From Acanthococcus lagerstroemiae (Eukaryota; Arthropoda; Insecta; Hemiptera; Eriococcidae): a stretch of DNA of 64,000 bases. Positions 27,001 to 39,000 of the stretch are shown here, piece after piece; the first letter of the stretch is position 1; the number at the start of each line of letters is the position of its first letter. Location of the stretch: assembly GCA_031841125.1 (NCBI GenBank), contig CM063108.1, positions 73,876,344 through 73,940,343 on the forward strand, given 5' to 3'. The position numbers and the translations under genes were made by a program. Under the pieces are notes generated by a model. It did not search any database and had not been told where the DNA came from. It worked only from the letters and a program-made list of their open reading frames with translations.

Positions 27001-30000
27001 CATATGTGATTCGTGCATGTCAGCTGAAGTTCTTAGTTGTTGAATAGTCTTCATAGGCTGCGCTAAGTAGTTTAGTGTATGTAAATAGTTGATGTAACTG
27101 TACGGTACTTTGTAGCCGATCGATTATTCGATCTTCTGTGTTTTATCAAGTTTTGTTTGAATCATTGTCCTCTGCTCGATTGCTGCTGCACACAACTTCA
27201 TTATATTATTAACATTTTCCTGTCTGTTGCTTGTGTTTGCTTACAATAACACCGAAGAAAAAGGACTCGGAGATTTAAAATCCTCCTATCAAAAGTAATT
27301 AATTGGGACCCAAATCTGAAACAACGTTGTGTGCTTCGTAAAATTTCGAGCTTTGCTCTCCTAAAATGTGTGGGTGTGCTACCTGCTCACATGCTTGCTT
27401 TGCTTTACTATCCCATCTTCACCATGTTCCCCCTCTGTGTATAACGCGTATAGAAATCTTCCTGTTATCTCTGAAGTATATCCATCCACGTTTTTAACTT
27501 TTCAGACCAAGTTATGTAACTGGTTGTATTCATCAATCTCAAACGAACTATTGTTAAGTTGTGAACTTCGAAACGCTTACAAGGGGTGTTATGCTCCTCG
27601 ATGATCCGTGTATTTATTATTTGTGCGTCATATTCAGGAAATTAATAAGTAATAATTGTGTTTATTCTACTATCGACCTAGTAACGGGTTATGGTTTTGT
27701 GTAAAAAATCGGCATAATCTCGACTGTGTAAGACGAACGATTACTCGATATTACCCTTCAACAAGTTGCAATTCTGCCTTCGACTGTTGTAACAACTGTC
27801 GACTGAGTGTATTCAGCCGTCACGAAGACCTATACTCGAATCTAGGCTACAAAAGTGCACCAGCAGCTCACGAATGCGTATGTGTATTTCTCAACTGATC
27901 GCGGTATTCTTGGTCTGTTCTAGTTCGGGAGCCAGCAGAGGTGGTTATAATAAAGGTAAATCTAATGCATCAGGTGGTAAACCTGCGCTATACACTATAC
28001 GTTTTAATTAAATCGTTACTTGGTTGTTTCCTTTTATACAAATTGAAAGGGTTGATTAAGAGTTGTTCGAATTGACCGCCATAGAACTGGTTTATTGGCG
28101 ACAGTGCATGTTGGTACAGAGTATTGAGTCATTAGCGTTACTGTTAATTTACGAAAAGTTATTAATTTAGATTTATTATCGTAAGTGTTAGCTCTTATAC
28201 TGTGTAATTTAAGTATTTTTGCCACTATCGGATAGGTCTTCCGGTGCTCTCATCTCCGAGGTACGAATACTGGTTCCATAACTGGTACCTAGTGTGACCC
28301 GAATTTAATGTCACCCCCTTGGTTGTGCGTCTGTTTTGACTGAGTAAAGGCCCAGTGAACTGATAGCGAAATCTTCGTCCACGGGTCGGTGCTTCGATGC
28401 TCGTCTTGCGCCTTGTGTATTTGGTTCAAGCTACGTAACCGCGTAAATTAGGTATTCCGTTTTAAAAAGAGTGTGCCGGCGAAAAGTTTCCGAGAACAAG
28501 CCCATTTCTCGCTCGCTGTGTTCCGTTTCTGATCTACCTAGTTGTTAAGGCATTGATAGATAAATTTACAATCTCACAACATACAAACTGGTGCTAGCTA
28601 GCATATGTCCATCGTCACGTCGAACGTTACTTATACGCTTTAGTTTAAGAACATAGCATCGCATCTCAGCGATACTAACATCGTCCATGGTATTTACTCT
28701 TGTTCGCTCAAAGGTAGTGTTGTTGATACACTAACAGTACACGTGTTTATTCTCGCTGGCACAGTGATTACGATCCATCATTGCGGTCCTTTAACACCCC
28801 CTCATGTGTATTTGATACTCTTGTTCGAAAAAAGGTACATCAATTACCTCGCTGCTGACGATGACTTCTCGTCGATTCTTTTTCTGCTGGTTGTAAAGCA
28901 TTCGGTGTTCTGTGTACATCATTTTTAGTTCCCAGATCGTTTCGATCACGTATACGAGGTCATCCGTCGACGTGTGTTTTCTTGAATACTAAGCATAATA
29001 GTATGTGTAAGTGCATGCGTACGTGACCGACTTGTGTAATCAGATCGCTTACTCCGACATTTCACTCTGTGCAGCAGGAGCAGGACCTGTCGAAACACGT
29101 ACCGGGGAATTGGTTATTCAAGAGGATACTATATTCATCTCAGGCATGAGCACTCGCACCTCCGAAGATGATATCAAACAACATTTCGGTGCCATTGGCA
29201 TGATTAAGGTACCACCGCGCCGATGTGTTAAGATAGTGCTGTCGTAAAAAGTAGCGCCGTGTAATTCGATTTCGTTATTAATTTTGTACCTGCAGAATGA
29301 CAGAAAATCGGGAAAGCCTAAAATCTGGATATACATGGACAAACAGTCCGGACGCTCGAAAGGCGAAGCTACAGTCACCTTCGAGGACGCGCACACTGCG
29401 TCCGCCGCTATTGAATGGTTCGATGGTAAGCTACAGCTACTACAGTTTTGATTGAACCCAAAGCGTTCGTTACACGAGGATGGTTCGTATTGATTCGTAA
29501 TCCGTACCTTAGCTCAGAGAGGCGAGTATGAGGAGTAATTTGCCGCACTAACCTGGTCACGTCCCGACTCCTCCCCCAACAAGAGTTACTTGCAGTGGTT
29601 ATTCTGAAAGCAATTTTCCCAACTGCGTGAAATAATAAATAAATTTAGAAGATGCTATAAGTGACATAGCGAAGAAGCATATGCCCAGAGGTGGGCTGTG
29701 ATGGGCCACAGAATGGAGGGAGCCTCTATCGCGTAACATATAAGAGTTGAGAAAAATGTAAATACCTATAACATTCCAATAAATGCTAATAATATATAAT
29801 AAGTGACATAGGATTCTACAGCGGAGAAGGAAGAGGGAATACTGTGTATTTTCATCAGCCACGTGAAAACTTGAGATTAATTTTCCAACCTTGCTTAAGC
29901 GGCCCATGGGCTCCACCCTCCCTCGCCTCACCTCTGATAAGTTTGTTCAGCAAGGGGAGGTATAATCAGGATTCCTCACCCACACCCACCCCTAGTCTAT

Positions 30001-33000
30001 TTTCATCAAACCCAAATTTCCCCCCCCCCCATAGACTCCTCAGGTTAAAAACTACCAAACTCCATAAGAAATGAAGCAAATAAAGAGAAAACTTGAGATT
30101 TGAAAATAGAAACACTCAACGTGAGAACCCTTAAGGGAGCAGAAAATCTAAAAGCACTGGAGAAGGCCATGGGAGAAGCTAAAATTAACATCCTAGGAAT
30201 TCCAGAAATCAGATGAAATGGCGGGAAAATATACCAAACAAGAAACAGTTGCGATGTGGAATGAGAAAATCGATCTTACGGAAGAAATGAGATTTCGGGG
30301 GAAACGCGTTTAAAGATATCATGTTACATTCCCGCCTAGCTAATATCCCGGAACTAGAGGTAATGACAGGATAACGAGCCTAAAAATGGAAATCTGCCAT
30401 AATCACTTTTGTGCTGATCCGGGTCTATGCTGCTATATCTTCATCCTCTAAAGAGGTGGTGGGAAAATTTTATAAACGCTAAATGGAAACTTATCACGAA
30501 ATAGAACAAAAAAACGAAAAACTGACAGAAATACTTATTTTGGGTAACTTCAACAGTCGAATTGAAAAAAAGCAAACCAGAGAAAAAATATGTTCGAAAA
30601 ATTCAGTTTTGATAAACGTAATGAAAGAGGTGAAAAATTAATTTATTTTGTGAAGCATTATACTTGAAAATAATGAACTTTTTTTTTCTCAAGAAAAAAA
30701 GAATTTTATATATTTAAAAAAAAAAAAGAAAAAAGAGTATAAGCAACTCAGAGAGCTACAGCAAAAATATCTCTGCGGCTTCGAAAAAATTGAAGATAAA
30801 TCTACAAAATGTAGAGGATCACTATTCAGCTCTTTTCGGGGCTACACTAAAAGAGCTCAAAAGAAACCAAAAACAATAAGCAAAAACAAAATGTGGACAC
30901 AAAAACTCCAGCAGAAATCCTGAATAATCTTTGGGAAGCTAGAAGGAGACTTCTAAGCAAGAAAATTAATAGCACAAAAGGCAAGGTGAAATTGAACGTG
31001 GTTTCAAAGAAAATATAAAACATCCAAAGAGGAAAAGAGACGAGGAGAAAATTAAACCTGATTGGTGAAACTGCAAAAAATGCAAAAAACATGAAAAGTA
31101 CGCAATCGAAATCCATTTCTGGGTTCCCAACTAATTACATACCTTACTGATAAAACAGGTAATCGAGTTTGTAATCGGAGATAAATGAATGAAACAGCCA
31201 CCGAGTTCTACAAAGACCTTTACTCTTCAGAAGTCGAGTGGAGGGTACCTGCTCCATCCAGCGATGATAACGAATCAAGAATCGAAAATAAAGTGCGTGG
31301 TGGAATCCCTGAAAAAGAATAAGGCCTATGGTAGTGATGATATCAAAAACGAACATGTAATACTTGGAGGTGAGGAAACGATAAAGTCGCTGACCTCGCT
31401 TTTCAACAAAATTTTGGTAACCGGTAAAATTCCCCAAAACTGGAAATTCTCCGGTATTATCTTAGACACCAAATTGAAAATTGCAGGCTTAGCCTATCCT
31501 CCATAATTTCGAGAAAAAACAAAAAACAAAACTGATCAAAATGAGACTGAGAAATTTTCTGGAACCCCACCAACCTCCAAACCAGGCAGGCTTTAGGAAA
31601 AATTACCCCACTTTGGACCACCTCCCCACTCTAAACTAAATTGTTGAAAATCACAAAAATATTGCCAGAACGTGAACATTACATTCATTGATTATAATAA
31701 AGCTTTTGATTCCCTAAATCGCTAATACTTTTTTAAAACATTGCATTCCCAGGACGTCCATAAACAATAAATTAATGAAAATAGTACAAGATATGTACTC
31801 AGACCCAAAGAGCCGAATCATCGTAGACGTAACTGGGGAATATTTTGAAATAAACAAGGGAGTAAGACAAGAAGGCCCTTTGTCCCCCATCCTCTTCAGT
31901 GCTGCTATGGAGGAAGTCTTCAGAGGGGAAAGGAAAGACATGATGATGAACGGCTATAAAATCTCCTATCTGAGATTTGTAGATGATACTGCACTAATTG
32001 GGATGTTAACCTGAGTTTCCGAAGTTCGTATCTTTGCCGGTAATAACGAGGTGATAAGGTACATAAGGGGGATTATTTCACGAAATTGACCCCCCCCCCC
32101 TATAAATTCTTACAAGTTGTTCTCGCCATTGTCACCATACCACGATACTAGCGCTACCTAGGTGAGGTTAACATCCCAGTATCAAAATCAATGGGTGAGC
32201 TGGGAGAAATGATACGAGAGCTGAACAAATGTGGAGCAAAAGCAGACTTGCCAATCAACTTTGAAAAATCCAAAATCTTATCTATAGTTACTAAACCCCC
32301 AAAATTATGGTTGGAAAAAGAAACTAGGGACAGTTGCAGAAATAGTATATTTCGGGCAAATGAACGCTGTTCAACAAGAGGGAACCAACTAACATTTGTA
32401 AACAAAATAAGTTATTAGTATCATTGGAAAGAGCGTAAAACGTAGAATTTTTCAAAATTGGGCCCCGATTCAAAAATGTGTTCTCATGTTGGGAAAAGCT
32501 TATCAGTAAACGCTGTCATATATTCTACATGGCTCTTGAACTTCGAATCACGTGTTCTCAAAAAGCAGATTCTGCTAGTTGGTTCCCTTTTGCTGAACAG
32601 CGTCCAAATATTCCTAAACAAAGCAGAAAAAAAGGAAATATGTAGAAGGATAACGTTGGCATGGAAAAAATACTGATCCCTTAAAACAATAAATTTTTAA
32701 AGATAATTTCAAAAATGCATACAAAAGCAAACTTTTTAACATGCGTAGCTCCAGTCCTTACCTACGGCTCCTCTACTTAGGTCCTTAACCACACTAGAAA
32801 ATACAATAGAAACTACTCAAAATTCCATGATGAGATCCATTCTCGGTATAAAATTAAAGCAGCGATTCTCAAACTTTTTTGGTGACGGACCCCTTTTCAG
32901 CAGCGAATGTCTATTCGAGAAAGACTTTTGCAACACTTACTTTTGAGAGAGAGCCCGGAAAACTCGTCCGAACGAGTCAAATTTTCCAGAAGAGTCTTGA

Positions 33001-36000
33001 ACGGGTCTTCAAAATGTCTTGAAAGGAGTTTTATCGAGTCTTTGGAGTGTTAAACCAGTTTTCAAGAATCTTTCAGAACTTGACAAGACGGGAAAAATCT
33101 GAAAACGTTTCAATCAAACTTGGAATAGAACTGAGCGAATTTTATGCCATTTCTTCGTTTCAGTTTCGATCGTCTGAGAAAGAACTCCTAGATCACATAG
33201 TGAAGTTTTTTTGTTTTTTTGTTGTTTTTTTTCAGATTTAACATCCACATTTAGTCCCTTTTAGTTTCCGTGATAACCAAAATGTCTCTCTAACTGGTGG
33301 TAATGCTTCGAGGTTGGTGCAAATCTGTGACACTGAACTGAGATGGTTCTATAGACTTGGGCTGATGTTTTTCAGTGTTATCATTTTGTAGATTGATAAG
33401 GACCACCCTCAGTCCCCCTGGCTCTACTAACTAAATTTATTCAAAAATGCGGTTAGCACGGTTTGGAAATGGGATCCTCAATTATTAGACTATAATCGAA
33501 AAGAAAACCATTTCCAACGGTGGAATAGTCTGTGAGAGTTCATACGCTGATAAGTGCATGTTGCAACATTTTTGTTAGGTTCACCTTTCTGATGACACAA
33601 AATATATTTAAAATTTCTGTGTATTGTACGCAGGCAAGGACTTCAACGGCAGTACGATCAGCGTACAGTTGGCTTCAAGAAGAGACACGTGGCAGGGAGG
33701 TCGTGGTGGAAGTGGCGGCGGTGGTGGAGGTCGCGGTGGCGGTCGTGGCAGAGGTGGAGGCCGTGGAGGCGGCCACAGAGATGATCGTGATAGCTATGAC
33801 GAGGGCCGAGGCGGAGGATACAACCGAGGCTCCGGCGGCGATGACGACGGCGGATATAGAAGCGATAACAGAGGAGGCGGTATGGATTATGGCAGAGACG
33901 GCGGCGGCGGCTATCGTAGAGGCGGTGACCGAGGCGGTTTCAAAGACCGCGACGGCGGTGGCCGAGGTGGTGGCCGCGGTGATCGATCTGGCGGTGGAGG
34001 TCGTGGAGGATCTGGCGGCGGCGGCGGAGGTAAGTCGATTTGCCCGAATGAAATAGCTAAAGCACCGACACACAGTTCTACTATTTGAGAGCCCATGGTT
34101 TTTTGGTCAATCGTTCGGATTGTACGTCTTTAGGTGAATAGGAATTGGAAAGAAGTAATTTTTCATTTTTGATATTTCTTTGCATCAGACAGTTGTCTTG
34201 TGATGTAGAACTCGAGTGTGCAAAATGTTGATGAATGTGAACCTCTGCCGATTAATTCCGGTGATTTTCCAAGTTTGCTTTAACTCTGCAACACAAGGCA
34301 GCCTTTTAGATCCAACCTGTATGAAAAATCAAGGGGAAATGATTTCACTCCATATTAATGGTGAATTGTGGTAGGAACGTTGATATTAATGAATTGAAAG
34401 TACGTATTTTGAGAAGTGGGAGTCTTGTATTCTCAGGGGAAGTGGAGAATTCAGTAACGTTGTTAGATTGTCAGTAATTGCTTTGTCGGTAGAAGGTAGC
34501 ATTATGCTGAACATTGTAATTTAATGTGGGAATGGCCTGTTGTGAATTAGCTTAGTATAGCGAGTCTCGCTCACAGAAGGTGTTGAAAAATGTTACCTCG
34601 ACATGGTGCAACTTCAGTCATCAATAATAATCAAGAAGCTAAGGGTTGAGATTTGTTCTCAAGTACTTCGAGTAGTTATTTTTGAGAATTTGTGAGAATG
34701 TAGACGTTGAGAGCCACACTTCTCGAAAGAGGGGCTCACAAGGTTTGGATTCTCCGAATCCACATTACTCATCTTCGAAAGTAAAATTGTGTTGTTGTTC
34801 ACTTAGGTTACGGAGGTCGTGAAGGAGACTGGAAATGCCCCAATTCCGAATGCGGTAATACGAATTTCTCTTGGCGTCAACAGTGTAATAGGTGTAATGA
34901 AGACAAACCTGCCGATGCCGGCTCAGGTGGCGGTGATTCAGGTATGGGACATTATTTTAATATAGTATATTACTGTATGAGCGGTGAAAGTGAGAAATAT
35001 CGCAACTAGCCGTGGCGAAAATAAAATACTGTGACGCGTCGCAAGAAAAGGGCCTCAGTGTCCAGTTACCACTCACGCCCTTTTCCTGGACCACGTCACA
35101 AATTCCATATCCACGCTATTTTTACTTTCGCCACGGGTTTCATCGTTATCACTGTTAACCAAATCCAATGGGGATAAACATAAATTTCGCTGTCCGAAAT
35201 TATTGCACTTTCGCTGCATGAGTTAGTAAAAAACGAGCGGATCGAACGTTGAAAGGAGCAACCAATTAGAATGCAGTACCACGTTTCCAGTTTTCGTTTA
35301 CTAGAGTCAAACACCCGGTGGTTGTCCACTCTTCACTTCGATTCGAAACACGAGAGTAAAATATGGTTACACGTTGTAGAGACACTCTGTTCCATTTTAT
35401 TGTGATTAAAGAGGTTTTGCATTGGATCATGAAGTATTTAACCTACTTCAAGGCGAATTCTTTTATTAATAAACGCTTTGAGTTTGGATCAGTAGCTTAA
35501 AGAAGGAAGGAAAGGAGGGGATATGGGGATATACCCCGAGTCAAAGGAATAGTAAAGTTTTGGATGTTATCAACTACGTTAAATCGAGACGCTTTTCTCT
35601 TTCTTTTTTAAATTGAAATTGGGGCAACATTTTGAGTTTTTCTAGCTTGCCAGATAACGATTTAGGCTAAATTTTTCAGATTCGCCTTTATTTTGTTTCT
35701 GATTTTGGAATTATCTCTTCTCCCCAGATTAAGTTTTATTTACTTTACTGGTTGAGACTGTCGCTTGTAGCCAAAAAGTAGGCCAGTATAGCAGAGATGA
35801 GCAGGATTTAAATCTTTTGGGATTTTCAAGCACAAAATCCTCAGAATTTGATTCGTAATTTTAACTGTAATTCATTGAGAAACGGAAAAGTAACTTCGAT
35901 AACGAGGTTCCCTTTCTTCTTGGCTTCCGACCTATGGTTCCTTCTAGTGTAGGTAGGGTAGAGTTAGTGTGCACTCCTGAGTTAGGATAGTGAGGGAGCT

Positions 36001-39000
36001 AGTGTAGCTCCCGATAAATTCTTTTGAAAATCTTCCTTTGTAAGGTCTTTTACATTACAAGATTTTAAAATTTGATATTTTCACAAAATCTAGATTTTTT
36101 GTATTGACTTTGATTCATTTTTCAATAAAAATCTTGGATTGCCATTTTCTTTTTGGAAAATATTGGTCATCCCTGCTGTACAAGTGCCCTTCTATTGTGT
36201 CGTGAAATTGTAGGTTTTTACCTAGTGCAAGAAATCAGAGCAGTACACGATACGAGTATACAATATACTCATGTGGTATGTGTATCGTATCGCTTTTCTA
36301 CGATACCGAATAGTACTCGGACGATACCGAGTATACTCGGTATTGTAGCGACAGGTAATCGTTTTCGTGATATGGTATCGCCGATTACGAGTATCACTGA
36401 TAAGGCATCACTACTGCACTACCTAACCTACCCTAGGAACATGGTATGAAGATGAAACGCTCGCATAGAGATGAGTCATAATACAGCGCTAATCATAAAC
36501 CGATTCGTGAACGAGTATATTCGGTATCGTGAAACCGACTACCGAGTTCGTAATCGTAGTCGCTCTGCAACGATACGATACCCGAGTACAGTTATCGGTA
36601 TCGTAGACTGCTCTGCAAGAGATGCGCGATTTTTGATGAGTGCGAAAGTTTGCGAAACGATCGACAAGCAAACGCACGAGACAATAATCAGGTACTCGAT
36701 GTCCTAGGTGGAAAATTTACTTTTATCAATGCATAAACAGGGTGTCTATCGGTCAAAGAAGTCAAGAAAAAGTCAAGTATTTTGGAGAATGGTCGAAGAA
36801 AGTCTAGGGAGTAAAGGAAAAGTCAAGTATTTCGGATAGTGGTCATGAAGTCATGAATTTTTCATTTAAATTTCCTCAAAATTATTATCACGAATTTTTT
36901 TTAAATTACAAGTAAATTTAAAGTAACGTAAATATTTTTAGATAATTGCATAATATCCTTTTTCATAGTATTTTTTAGTGTTTCCATTTATCCCCCCCCC
37001 ACACCTTGGTAAGGTTCTACGAATAAGATTATATTTGTATGTGTGTAAAACTGGTTTGAAAAAAGTGAGAAAAGGTTAAGGAAAAGTCAAGGAATTGAAA
37101 AATTTGGACCCGGTAGACACCCTGATGAAATTTATAGAAATTTCTTTCTTCCTTGCCCTAGAGCAAGAAAGTTTCTTTTCTTTTTTTGCCCGCTAAAAGT
37201 TCTTTTTGGCTCGCTACTGTGGTATTTGCAAATCTGTTCTTTTTATGTTTAAAATTCGTTCAAAATGACTATACATTTTGTGCATGTATAACAGAAAATT
37301 GAATTTTACGCGATCGTTTGGGTAGGATACAAAAGAAACGTTTGTTCCATTTGAAATATAATCATAGAACTTGATGTTGACATTCGATTACGTGCAATTT
37401 AGTGTCTCCATATAAGACTAGAACGAAATAGCCTTTAAATCACGCTTATAAGATTGCAGTGCGAACATTGAATCAACAAAAAGCTACAGTTCCGAGGGTG
37501 TAGACCACGACATGTCGTAGCTCGGATAACAAGCGTTACTCCGACCTACTATACTCGTATATCCCGTGCACTGCACGAATCTATCTGCGAGTATCATCGC
37601 AACCAAGATTTCGGCGTGACGGAATCTTACATCCATAATTACTATATTACTGAATTGTTTTGCAGATCGACGAGGAGGTAATGGCGGTGGCCGTGGACGA
37701 GGTGGTGGCTTCGGCGGCGGCCGAGGTGGTGGCGGTGGTCGCGGTGGTGGCCGAGGCGGTGGAGGAGGACCTGCTCGACAGTAAGTGCAGTCATGGCCTT
37801 ATCTCAGAATACTCGAGTTGATAAGCCACACGTGATTCAGGGATAAGATTCACGATTTTTAAGCTTCTGTTTCGAAATTCATGTTTTGTGAGCGAAACTT
37901 TGCAGTTTATTGCAGATTGTTCGTCCTTATCAAATTAGGCATCGTAAATGGGTAGTAGATTTTTTTTTTCGAACTCCGTCAAAACCCTGGATGTCTTGGT
38001 ACCAATGGAAAGAGTCGAATAGTCGGTGGAAATGTAAATACAAATTATGGAAAGCGATCAAAAGACGAAACTTAAAGGAATTAATTTCTGTGTTCTGTCG
38101 GAAATGAATTGCAGCGTGTTTTTTTTTTAATGTGTCATGCATGCATTTGTATTGGTCATTCTTGTTCCATTAAACTCGATGCCCACTTAGCGTAGGGCTA
38201 CATTATCATCTCGGATTGATTGTGAACAAAACTTGTTTGTATCAATTTTTACATATTTACTATCAAATGAAATTTTTCGGCTGCTACTAATGGTTGTGTA
38301 ATTAATGAAATTATTGCATCAAATGGATGTAACTGTCTTAAGATAATCCGTATTTCAGTCAGTCATTAACCTACATCATCATTCTTAAGGGATGACTTCG
38401 GACAGGACGTGCAACTTCATCTTGTTAGATGTTCGATTGTACCCCCCCCCCCCCCAATAATGGATGTAACGAATGCCTTGCAGTTCTAGATTATAGAAAT
38501 CATTCGTGTTGACATGAATTGACAGTTCGTTGAAGTCACTGCAGTCATAAAAGAAAAAAAAATCAAAGTTATCACCTATCGTTGTATTCAGAAAGAGTTT
38601 GAATACAGAATATTTGATTAGCCAACAGATACGCTTAGACGTATGCGACAATAGTTATGAAGTCTGAGAGGGTGTCAAACTTGACTGACAATGTGAAGAA
38701 ATGAGCAGTATAGTGAATACCAGGAACGACTCTTCAAAACTGACAAAATTTAATCTTTATTTTGTGAACTTTTTGGTTAGCTCACTGCCCCGTACCTCAG
38801 TTCTCGAAGTGGGTGCAACCGATTTCAAAAACAAACCAACAATGCTTGAAACCCGAAAAAAGTTGAGCCACCTTCTCAGGCTGACCATTCCTAATTTTAT
38901 CTCCTTGGCATGTTGAAAGTCTCAATTTCCAAAATTACATTTAAAATGATTTCACTCGCGCTCGGGTTGTGTTTCTCGAAACTGCCAGTCCTTCGGATTC

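Larger units (their letters stand above)
30080..32855 (+). pseudogene. Decayed non-LTR retrotransposon (endonuclease plus reverse transcriptase)
   Basis: It lies in cabeza intron 7, same strand. Endonuclease traces: TLNVRTLKG followed by NILGIPEIR (about 30105-30215) and LGNFNSRIE (about 30540). Reverse-transcriptase traces: EFYKDLYSSEV (about 31200), FIDYNKAFDSLN (about 31690), VRQEGPLSPILFSAAMEEVF (about 31860) and LRFVDDTALIG (about 31970). A C-terminal APVLTYGS block sits near 32750. Many stops and frameshifts break it, and two MITEs are inserted (32000-32177 and 32362-32604). The superfamily is RTE/Jockey-like; I cannot place it more closely. It is not functional. Confidence 0.85.

Noticed and set aside
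29686..29936. CAGAGGTGGG...CACCTCTG pair in cabeza intron 7
   Set aside because: The ends look hAT-like but the 8-bp flanks (CATATGCC and ATAAGTTT) do not match and inner similarity is weak.
33532..34096. Long alternative-frame and antisense ORFs over cabeza exon 8
   Set aside because: They come from the GGN-rich RGG coding sequence; only the RGG frame continues the RRM and splices onward.
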